DNA of 14,379 bases from Candidatus Shapirobacteria bacterium (lineage in GTDB: Bacteria > Patescibacteriota > Microgenomatia > UBA12405), in contig JAGVHP010000050.1 of assembly GCA_020056515.1 (NCBI GenBank), positions 1 to 14,379 on the forward strand. The letters run 5' to 3'. Positions 6,607-12,975 of this stretch are shown here, piece after piece. Position 1 is the stretch's first letter, and each line of letters opens with the position of its first letter. The notes below the pieces were generated by a model. That model saw only the letters and a program-made list of their open reading frames with translations. It searched no databases and had not been told where the DNA came from. The position numbers were made by a program, and so were the translations under genes.

Positions 6607-6669
6607 AATTTATAACAAGAAAGATTATACATTATTCCACTATCGAAAAATAGCGGAAAACGCTTTAGA

Positions 6670-6698
6670 ATTGTATCAGTCAGAAGCTAGCTTTGCAA
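6670..6698 (-). promoter_or_regulatory. Promoter candidate for tuf
   Basis: On the minus strand TTGCAA (6698-6693) is followed by a 17-base spacer and TACAAT (6675-6670), preceded by TGA as an extended -10 element. This fits a sigma-70 type promoter reading into tuf with a leader of about 95 bases. A second -10-like TATAAT lies at 6629-6624 without a good -35. The -35 sits inside the hairpin that overlaps the fusA stop. Confidence 0.5.
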
Positions 6699-6710
6699 CA
6701 AAGAGCTTCT
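6682..6710. other. Inverted repeat at the fusA 3' end
   Basis: AGAAGCT (6682-6688) and AGCTTCT (6704-6710) are exact inverse complements, and CTTTG/CAAAG pairs inside them, giving about 12 pairs with a 2-base bulge and a 3-base loop. It overlaps the fusA TAG stop. The U-rich tail (ATTCTTTTTT) is on the plus strand, so it is a poor terminator for fusA itself. It also covers the -35 of the tuf promoter candidate. Confidence 0.45.
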
Positions 6711-8820
6711 ATTCTTTTTTATCAGTAGTTTTGATGGTCAGTTTTTCTTGAATATCGCGGGGAACGGGATCGTAGTGGCTGGGTTCCATGTAAAAAGAAC
6801 CACGGCCTTGAGTGAGGGAGCGAATAACAGTGGCATAACCGCGGACAGCTTCCAAGGGAATAGTGGCGGCAACGGTAGTAAAACCAAAAGAATCAGTAGT
6901 GCCACCGATTTGACCGCGGCGGGAAGACAGATCGCCGATGACGGTGCCCAAAAAATCAGAAGGAGTGGCTACCTCCATTTTCATAATCGGTTCAAGAATC
7001 AGGGGACGGGCCAGAGCGACTGCATCTTTGATGGCATAGGCACCGGCTAATTTAAAGGCCTGTTCCGAAGAATCAACATCGTGGTAGGAGCCATCATAAA
7101 CAGTTATTTTGATGTCAGTGCAGGGATAACCGGCAATAATTCCTTTGAGTAAAGTTTCCCGAACACCTTTTTCAATAGCCGGAATAAAATTTGAAGGAAT
7201 TACTCCGCCCTTGATACCATTGACAAACTCAATACCTTCACCGCGAGCTTTTGGTTCGACCCTGACTTTACAGTGACCATACTGACCATGACCGCCGGAT
7301 TGATGAATATATTTGCCCTCACCTTCGGCAGAGGCTGAAATGGTTTCCCGATAAGCCACCTGGGGAACACCGGTTTTAACAGAGACGCCAAATTCTCGCT
7401 TAAGTCGATCAACCACGATTTCCAAATACAGTTCACCCATGCCGGCGATAATACTTTGCCCGGTTTCCTGATTGTAGGAGACTTTGAAGGTGGGATCTTC
7501 CTGGGTTAAGCGATTTAGGGCCTGACTCATTTTTTCCTGATCATCGGTGGTTTCCGGTTCAATACTTAAGGAAATTACCGGGTCGGGAAATTGAATTGGG
7601 GATAAGGAAATTGGAGCAACTTTATCGCAAAGAGTGTCGCCGGTGTAGGATTCCTTGAGACCGATGCAGGCAATAATTTCGCCGGCAAAACCTTCTTCAA
7701 TTCCCTCTCTTTTGTCAGCATGCATTAGCAACAACCGGCCGATACGTTCGCTTTTTTTACGGGTAGCATTATAGACTTCAGTGCCGGTTTTGACGACACC
7801 GGAGTAGACCCGAACATAGGAAAGCGTGCCGACATGGGGATCGGATTGGACTTTAAATAAAAGACCGGAAAAAGAGTCGGAGTTTTCCGGCTTTCTTAAA
7901 ATCTTGTCGCCGGTATTGACATCAAAACCTTCAATCGGCGGCAAATCGATGGGTGAGGGTAAATAATCGATGATGGCGTCAAGAATCGGGTGAATACCTT
8001 TGTTGCGCCAAGCAGCGCCACAGAAAACCGGAAAAAGTTTGCGGGTGATGGTGGCCCGGCGGAGAGCGGCTTTTAATTCGGAAACCGAAATAACTTCTTC
8101 ATTTAAATATTTCTCCATTAAAGCATCGTCGGTACCGGAAATTTTTTCAATCATGTGGGCCCGCGCGGCAGTTGCCGCGCTCGCATACTCGGGCGAGACA
8201 TCTTTTACTGTGAACTCCATTCCTTCAGGATCTTTGTCATAAACAATCATTTTCATTTCCATTAAATCGATTACCCCTATATGGGCGTGCTCTTCGCCAA
8301 TGGGTAAAACCACCGAAACAATTGGAGCCCGAAGTTTTTGGGTAATAGAATCAAGAGTTTTGGCAAAAGAGGCACCAACTTTATCCATTTTATTAACAAA
8401 AGCAATCCGGGGAACACCGTATTTGTCAGCCTGACGCCAAACGGTTTCACTTTGCGCCTGAACACCGGCATTACCGTCAAAAATCATAATGGCGCCATCG
8501 AGAACCCGCAGAGATCGTTCAACTTCGGCAGTAAAATCAACATGACCGGGGGTATCAATGATATTAATGCGGTAGAGTTTCCAAAAGGTGGTAATGCAGG
8601 CGGATTGGATGGTAATCCCCCGCTCCCGCTCCTGGATCATGGAGTCGGTAGTAGTGGTGCCGGCATCGACGGAACCGATTTTGTGAATTTTACCGGTATA
8701 AAAAAGAAGACGCTCGGTGGTAGTAGTTTTGCCGCCGTCAATATGGGCAATAATGCCGATATTACGGACTTTATCCATGGTTACAATTCTATTTTTGGTG
8801 ACCTGAATGGCATCGGGCAT
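6709..8820 (-). CDS. fusA: Translation elongation factor G
   Basis: EF-G drives translocation using GTP and, with RRF, ribosome recycling. The frame from 8820 gives 703 residues, the usual length. It has a P-loop AHIDGGKT (most EF-Gs have AHIDAGKT), switch I QERERGITIQ, DTPGHVDF, NKMD, domain II around SGLLFKVQSDPHVG, domain III with EDPTFKVSYNQETGQ and GMGELYLEI, domain IV with QSGGHGQYGHCKV and the tip loop YHDVDSSEQAFK, and domain V with GDLSSRRGQIGG. An ATG at 8835 is in frame but lies inside the AATTACG-type repeats, so 8820 is preferred; 8778 (MDKVRNIGI) is also possible. No ribosome binding site is seen. The stop is TAG. rpsL and rpsG, the usual upstream partners, are not adjacent. Confidence 0.96.
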   Translation of the reverse strand: MPDAIQVTKNRIVTMDKVRNIGIIAHIDGGKTTTTERLLFYTGKIHKIGSVDAGTTTTDSMIQERERGITIQSACITTFWKLYRINIIDTPGHVDFTAEVERSLRVLDGAIMIFDGNAGVQAQSETVWRQADKYGVPRIAFVNKMDKVGASFAKTLDSITQKLRAPIVSVVLPIGEEHAHIGVIDLMEMKMIVYDKDPEGMEFTVKDVSPEYASAATAARAHMIEKISGTDDALMEKYLNEEVISVSELKAALRRATITRKLFPVFCGAAWRNKGIHPILDAIIDYLPSPIDLPPIEGFDVNTGDKILRKPENSDSFSGLLFKVQSDPHVGTLSYVRVYSGVVKTGTEVYNATRKKSERIGRLLLMHADKREGIEEGFAGEIIACIGLKESYTGDTLCDKVAPISLSPIQFPDPVISLSIEPETTDDQEKMSQALNRLTQEDPTFKVSYNQETGQSIIAGMGELYLEIVVDRLKREFGVSVKTGVPQVAYRETISASAEGEGKYIHQSGGHGQYGHCKVRVEPKARGEGIEFVNGIKGGVIPSNFIPAIEKGVRETLLKGIIAGYPCTDIKITVYDGSYHDVDSSEQAFKLAGAYAIKDAVALARPLILEPIMKMEVATPSDFLGTVIGDLSSRRGQIGGTTDSFGFTTVAATIPLEAVRGYATVIRSLTQGRGSFYMEPSHYDPVPRDIQEKLTIKTTDKKE

Positions 8821-8826
8821 ACAATT

Positions 8827-8880
8827 AATTTTCAATTATCAATTACGAATTACGAATTATGAATCACGAGTTACGAATTG
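8827..8880. repeat. 7-base AATTACG tandem repeat upstream of fusA
   Basis: Consecutive 7-base units read AATTTTC, AATTATC, AATTACG, AATTACG, AATTATG, AATCACG, AGTTACG and a final AATTG. Most differ from AATTACG by one or two bases. This is the same unit and strand orientation as the repeat between rplV and rpsC. It reaches the first possible fusA start codon. The array is seen directly; its role is unknown. Confidence 0.75.
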
Positions 8881-8916
8881 AAGATAAATTTTTTTATTTA
8901 AATAAATATAGTTTAT

Positions 8917-8935
8917 TTTATACCTAGAGTATAAA
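8917..8935. promoter_or_regulatory. Operator-like dyad between fusA and the divergent flavoprotein gene
   Basis: TTTATAC-CTAGA-GTATAAA is a perfect 7-5-7 inverted repeat. On the minus strand it contains TATACT and TATAAA, both possible -10 elements for fusA. A -35 is not clear for either. The symmetry and position fit a transcription-factor site over a promoter, but the AT-richness means chance symmetry cannot be excluded. Confidence 0.35.
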
Positions 8936-8974
8936 CATAGTATCATAGCAATGGGAAAATAGTTTTACAATGGC

Positions 8975-8983
8975 TGGTATAAT
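8975..8983 (+). promoter_or_regulatory. Extended -10 promoter of the flavoprotein gene
   Basis: TGG-TATAAT is a perfect extended -10 element. No convincing -35 lies 16-18 bases upstream. Transcription would begin about 6-8 bases later, near 8990, which is the GTG start codon, so the mRNA is probably leaderless. The same TGGTATAMT pattern occurs before two other genes in the window. Confidence 0.6.
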
Positions 8984-8989
8984 TTGGAA

Positions 8990-10231
8990 GTGGAAAAGAA
9001 AAAGATTGCAATCGTGGGCGCGGGGATAACCGGATTGGTGGCGGGATATAGACTACTGCAACAAGGACACCAAGTGACGATTTTTGAAAAAGAAAAAGAG
9101 TTAGGAGGACTGTTGGGATCTTTTAAAATAGAGGGGGAAAGTTTGGAAATGGCCTATCATCATATTTTCAAAACTGACAAATATATTATTGATTTAATTG
9201 AGGAACTGGGATTATTTTCAAAACTAAAATGGTTTGATGGATCGACAGCGATTTATTATAGAGACAAGATTTGGCCTTTTAATGGACCTCTAGATTTATT
9301 AAAGTTTGGACCGTTGAATATTGTTGATAAGGTGCGACTGGGGTTGGTAAAAATTTATTTAGAAAAAGAAAACACGTGGCAAAAGTTTGAAAATGTATCG
9401 GCTTATCAATGGATGGAAAAGTGGTGTGGAAAAAGAGCTTATGAAATTATCTGGGAACCATTACTAAAAGGTAAATTTGCCAATCGCTACCAGGATATTT
9501 CCATGGCCTGGCTTTGGGCGAGAATTCACACCCGGGGGAATTCGAATGAAAAAGGAGGAGAAAAATTAGGCTATTTGATGGGCGGTTTTGGACAAATTAT
9601 TAATGAGTTGAAAAAAAGAATCAAGAAACTTAACGGCAAAATTATTTTAAACCACGAATTCAATCCCTCTAAATCTCCCAATGACTTGGGAGACTTTAAT
9701 AAGATTATTAGCTCAGCACCTCTGGCAAATGTTGATTATTTGGGAGCGGTTACGGCTGTTTTTTCCTCGACCCAAAATTTAAGTAAATATTATTGGCACA
9801 ATATTAATGACACTAAGTCCCCTTTTGTGACCTTGATTCAACATACAAATCTAGTACCTAGTACTGAGTACCGAGGAAAACATGTTTATTATTTGGGAAC
9901 TTATTTACCCCAAGATCATAAGTATTTTAAAATCGATGACAAAATTATTTTTAAAGAAAATTTTACTTATTTAAAAAAAATATTTCCTGAATTTGATAAA
10001 AAACAAATTTCGGAGAAAAAGATTTTTAGATTTAAAACAGCGCAACATATTGTGACGAAGAAATACAAAACCCCTCTCGGCTCCGCCGCATCTCCCCTTG
10101 ACAGGGGAGACAAACCTAAAGTAATAAACGTCAATTTTGCTAATATTTATCCGGAAGATAGAGGGATCAACTTGGCGGTACGGGAGGGGGAGAAAAGCGC
10201 CAGTTACCTTGATGGGCTAACGTCCGGCTGA
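8990..10231 (+). CDS. FAD-dependent amine-oxidase / protoporphyrinogen-oxidase-like protein
   Basis: A flavoprotein of the amine-oxidase superfamily, close in layout to HemG/HemY-like oxidases and UDP-galactopyranose-mutase-like enzymes; the substrate cannot be told from sequence. The N-terminus has the dinucleotide fold VGAGITGLVAGYRLLQQGHQ with FEKEKELGG after it. The middle has WEPLLKGKFAN and GYLMGGFGQIINELKK, and the C-terminus has IYPEDRGINLAVREGEKSA, the FAD-contacting end typical of this family. The start is taken as GTG at 8990, just after an extended -10; TTG at 8984 is in frame but touches that -10. Length is 413 residues. Two palindromes at 9674 and 10091 add SPNDLGD and SPLDRGD in the same frame; the second swells the usually short link before the C-terminal strand. 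The last 65 bases overlap the convergent gene. CPR bacteria usually lack haem synthesis, so a lipid or sugar-linked role is plausible. Confidence 0.82.
   Translation: MEKKKIAIVGAGITGLVAGYRLLQQGHQVTIFEKEKELGGLLGSFKIEGESLEMAYHHIFKTDKYIIDLIEELGLFSKLKWFDGSTAIYYRDKIWPFNGPLDLLKFGPLNIVDKVRLGLVKIYLEKENTWQKFENVSAYQWMEKWCGKRAYEIIWEPLLKGKFANRYQDISMAWLWARIHTRGNSNEKGGEKLGYLMGGFGQIINELKKRIKKLNGKIILNHEFNPSKSPNDLGDFNKIISSAPLANVDYLGAVTAVFSSTQNLSKYYWHNINDTKSPFVTLIQHTNLVPSTEYRGKHVYYLGTYLPQDHKYFKIDDKIIFKENFTYLKKIFPEFDKKQISEKKIFRFKTAQHIVTKKYKTPLGSAASPLDRGDKPKVINVNFANIYPEDRGINLAVREGEKSASYLDGLTSG
9674..9693 (+). repeat. In-frame palindrome, copy 1
   Basis: TCTCCCAA-TGAC-TTGGGAGA is a perfect 8-4-8 hairpin inside the flavoprotein gene, preceded by CCCTCTAAA. 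It encodes SPNDLGD. It shares outer stem, loop, reading frame and the left flank CCCTCT with copy 2 at 10091, while the inner two stem pairs differ and are compensated. Confidence 0.7.
10071..10110 (+). repeat. In-frame palindrome, copy 2, with a second small hairpin
   Basis: TCTCCCCT-TGAC-AGGGGAGA (10091-10110) is a perfect 8-4-8 hairpin. It is preceded by CCCCTCT and a small hairpin CGGC-TCC-GCCG (10078-10088). It encodes about PLGSAASPLDRGDKP, an insertion in a place where family members have only a residue or two between the KTP and the next strand. Read on the other strand, it falls 57 bases after the stop of the convergent gene and could help end that transcript. Confidence 0.7.
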
Positions 10232-12218
10232 GGTGAGCAATTGAAGTCGAATCAAGAGAGCCAAAGAGTTGACCGTTAATTTCGGTGGATCCGGTTAATA
10301 TATATTCCCGGAGCTTATTTAAGGGTAGAGCCAAATAGCGTCGATCTAAGGGTAAAGAATCAGGAGAGGTAATTTCAGTGTGACGATAAATGAGGGAATT
10401 ACCGTCATTGGGAAATGAATTATGGCCGAAACGAATACCACTACCCCTTGAGCCTTCAGGAACTTTCAGCACCAGAGAACCCTCAACCGGAGAGAATGAA
10501 ATTTCCAATAGGACCGACTGATTTTCAGATTCAGGCGAGAGGGTTATTTTGTCCTTTTGCAACATATCGATGGTTAGGGTAGTGACGGTGAAATCACAAA
10601 CAACTTTACCGGCGGCAATTTGCTCAAAAGCAGTTTGAGCATTTACCAGAACCGGCCGGGAAATTTCCCGGGTATCGCCAACAACCGGGGAGGTGTCAAT
10701 TTGGGGTAGTTTGACGTTTGGAAGAAGCTCAAATTGTTCGATATCAGCCAAACTATGGTCAAAGCTTCGGTCGCAAACAATTCTTCTGGGGTTATTGACC
10801 GGTTGTCTAAAATCACTTTCCTGAAGCCCAACTTCGGCCAGAAACCGTTTGAAGCTATCGGCAAAACCCCGGGGAAGCTCCCTGATTTTGACCCCCAAAG
10901 TCTCCCGATAACGGTCAACCAATAGATATTGATCACCCATCCGGGCACAAAAAATGGTCCCTTCGACGGGTGTATGTCTGTCCCGATGTTCTTTGGAGTG
11001 ATTAATTAAGATAGGAATTTTATTGCCGTCGCTTGTGGTTAATATAAAAATTGAGTAAAACTTACTATTGGCGTCTTCAACTGTAAAGCCGGTAATGGTG
11101 GGACTTTTTGAAGCGTCAAGGGTTGAGGGGATATGAGGTACAAAGGACCTTAACTCTCTTTCGGCCAGCGATTGATTTAGCGACTGGACTATAAAGGGAG
11201 GTATATTAACAAGGTCTTTGATGGGTAGATTGGGGTCGCAAAGAATAGGTATTTGGGGATCAGAATTGGGGACAACACTCACCATTTTGGCGGCATGATC
11301 TAGCCGGTGACGGCGGGTTTCAGCGATCAAATGATAGGGTGTTTTGGTTTCGGGAATTTTACCATCGTAGCTATAATTGAAAAGTATTTCGGGTAAGAAA
11401 TAGTCCGAACTTAATTGCCGAACGTCGACCAATTCCCCGGCAACGATTGGATCCGGATCGAGTTGTTGAGATGTGTCGTAAACGTTGGGGAAAAAACCAC
11501 TGAGACGTAATTTTTTTAATGTTCGGACTACCTCCTGGGCTAATTGCCGTCGGTCATCTTTTGGTGGCATGGAAACAGTAAAAGTATGAAAGCGTTCTTC
11601 TTTGGCTTCATCACTAACTCTTTGACCGCGGCTACCCAGGGATGAAAAATCCACAAATCTACGTCGGTCCACCTGAGGTCTTTCTGATTTTTGGCGATGG
11701 TGTCGTGGAAAGGAATCGCAATTTCGCACCCGGCTAATTGGCGGAGGGTTACCGGCGGTCAGATAATCTAAACCGACTCCGCGGATTATGGCAATTTTAA
11801 TAGGAATACCCAGTAGGTCGGCCAAAATAATCCGATGGAGTCCATCAATAATTTGATATTGGCCATTTTCATTCACCGCTACAATAGGTGGAGCAATTTT
11901 GAACACGATATTTGATCCAGGTTCACGAATTGTGGCTATTCCGTCAAGATTAAAAATATCGATCCCGTGAGCCTGACAATAGGGACGAATAGAATCACGA
12001 ATGTACTCAAGCTGGTGGTTAAGGACGTAGGTAGCTGAAGCGTGTAGTTGTCCCATCGGATCGGAGATAGTTTCTAGGGAAACTTGAGCCTCACGACAGG
12101 GCATTTCTCCATAAGCATTGGTAAGCCGCTGAAGATGTCCGGCAATATCTATATTTAGTGATACTTCGGGATTGGTAAATAATTTGTCGGATCCCGCAGG
12201 GGGGATGTCTTTGAACAT
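10167..12218 (-). CDS. Unknown protein with ParB/Srx-like and Nudix-like segments
   Basis: Not a family I can name. The 683 residues fall into parts. Residues about 90-150 resemble the ParB/sulfiredoxin-like fold, ending in QYQIIDGLHRIILADLLGIP, where DGxHR is the motif of that superfamily. Residues about 155-370 are basic and unassigned. Residues about 375-555 resemble a Nudix domain (GTIFCARMGDQYLLVDRYRE, then LGVKIRELPRGFAD and later FELLPNVKLPQIDTSPVVGD), but the stretch that should carry the catalytic REXXEE is shortened to DSFKRFLAEVGL and has no such residues. A further C-terminal part (555-683) is unassigned and ends in Pro-rich SPPPVPPS. The ATG at 12218 lies 38 bases from the divergent gene at 12257, so the promoters share a very short space. 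No signal peptide or membrane segment is seen. The 3' end overlaps the flavoprotein gene by 65 bases. Confidence 0.7.
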   Translation of the reverse strand: MFKDIPPAGSDKLFTNPEVSLNIDIAGHLQRLTNAYGEMPCREAQVSLETISDPMGQLHASATYVLNHQLEYIRDSIRPYCQAHGIDIFNLDGIATIREPGSNIVFKIAPPIVAVNENGQYQIIDGLHRIILADLLGIPIKIAIIRGVGLDYLTAGNPPPISRVRNCDSFPRHHRQKSERPQVDRRRFVDFSSLGSRGQRVSDEAKEERFHTFTVSMPPKDDRRQLAQEVVRTLKKLRLSGFFPNVYDTSQQLDPDPIVAGELVDVRQLSSDYFLPEILFNYSYDGKIPETKTPYHLIAETRRHRLDHAAKMVSVVPNSDPQIPILCDPNLPIKDLVNIPPFIVQSLNQSLAERELRSFVPHIPSTLDASKSPTITGFTVEDANSKFYSIFILTTSDGNKIPILINHSKEHRDRHTPVEGTIFCARMGDQYLLVDRYRETLGVKIRELPRGFADSFKRFLAEVGLQESDFRQPVNNPRRIVCDRSFDHSLADIEQFELLPNVKLPQIDTSPVVGDTREISRPVLVNAQTAFEQIAAGKVVCDFTVTTLTIDMLQKDKITLSPESENQSVLLEISFSPVEGSLVLKVPEGSRGSGIRFGHNSFPNDGNSLIYRHTEITSPDSLPLDRRYLALPLNKLREYILTGSTEINGQLFGSLDSTSIAHLSRTLAHQGNWRFSPPPVPPS

Positions 12219-12236
12219 GATTAGTTAATTTTAGCT

Positions 12237-12249
12237 TATAATTGGAGGG
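12237..12249 (+). promoter_or_regulatory. -10 element and ribosome binding site of the 12257 gene
   Basis: TATAAT (12237-12242) is followed directly by GGAGGG (12244-12249), seven bases before the ATG at 12257. The Shine-Dalgarno match decides the start. If this -10 is used, transcription would start about at the end of the Shine-Dalgarno site, so either a promoter further up is used or the site is only partly transcribed. Confidence 0.5.
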
Positions 12250-12256
12250 GGGCAAT

Positions 12257-12970
12257 ATGAATGACAATATATTTCTTAAAACAATTACCTTAAAGGGGTG
12301 GTTTAAGAGAAGCGGTGCGGATATAAAGAGAAATATTAGAAATATACCGGAAATAAACGGCGGTTTATTAATGGCTTTGGCAAATTTTCCCGAAGAAGGC
12401 GACAATATGTCCCTTTGGAGAGTGAAAAATATTTTACTTGGTAAAAGCCTTAGTTTGGTTGAACTAGTTTATAAATCAACCGAAACAAATGAGGAATTTA
12501 CCAGAGAGGCAGTGATTTCAAATCAAGGTGATGGTCCTTTTAGTTATGGATTAGTATTACTAACCGAGAAAGAAATCCCTAAATTTTTTGTACTGGCAAA
12601 GCAGAAATCAATTAATGGCGGTATCGGTGATTGGAAAGCTATAGAGCTGTATTTTCCCGACTTTTCGAAGGACAAGCCAATAGTGTTGCCGGAGAAATAT
12701 CAAAAAGATTTGGAAAAGGTACTGGGGGGTGAGTTTGAGATAAATAAGTTTATTGACCTTGGACAAATATACTTAAACGAGAAGGTTTTTTTGAATCAAA
12801 GCAACCTCTTTGTGACAACAATTGAGATGAGGGGGCAAATTAATGAAAATATCAACTTAAAACAATTGGTAATTGTACCGGTTGATAAAAAGTCGGAGTT
12901 AAGAAGGAAAACAAAAAGTGGAACAATATTGGCGATATTGGCAAAAATGGAAGCTTTTGGTATACTATAG
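12257..12970 (+). CDS. Unknown protein, Nudix-like layout without Nudix box (paralogue 1)
   Basis: Unrecognised 237-residue soluble protein. It appears related to the next gene: both have an N-terminal stretch with an aromatic pair and IPE about 15 residues later (residues 15-31 here), a middle strand (YGLVLLTEKEIPKFFVLAKQ), the IDLGQIYLNEKVF region (166-178), a VIVPVDKKSEL segment, and end in ILAILAKMEAFGIL. The strand-loop-helix-strand order of the middle part resembles a Nudix fold, but the region where GX5EX7REUXEEXGU should be (about 128-160) has no such residues, so hydrolase activity is unlikely. A single-domain relative of NDP-hexose 2,3-dehydratases is an alternative. Start chosen by the GGAGGG site. 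The stop TAG lies inside the promoter of the next gene. Confidence 0.7.
   Translation: MNDNIFLKTITLKGWFKRSGADIKRNIRNIPEINGGLLMALANFPEEGDNMSLWRVKNILLGKSLSLVELVYKSTETNEEFTREAVISNQGDGPFSYGLVLLTEKEIPKFFVLAKQKSINGGIGDWKAIELYFPDFSKDKPIVLPEKYQKDLEKVLGGEFEINKFIDLGQIYLNEKVFLNQSNLFVTTIEMRGQINENINLKQLVIVPVDKKSELRRKTKSGTILAILAKMEAFGIL
12958..12966 (+). promoter_or_regulatory. Extended -10 promoter of the 12976 gene
   Basis: TGG-TATACT lies in the last codons of the upstream gene and ends 9 bases before the ATG at 12976. The predicted start of transcription falls at or just before the start codon, which suggests a leaderless mRNA. No clear -35 is seen. Confidence 0.5.
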
Positions 12971-12975
12971 GTCTA

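Noticed and set aside
8338..8862. Plus-strand open frame of 174 codons opposite fusA
   Set aside because: It is the complement of the conserved EF-G G domain; the Gly/Asn-rich product is typical of a shadow frame.
12242..12256. TTG start at 12242 for the 12257 gene
   Set aside because: It overlaps the -10 element, and the extra codons are the Shine-Dalgarno site itself; ATG 12257 is correctly spaced from GGAGGG.
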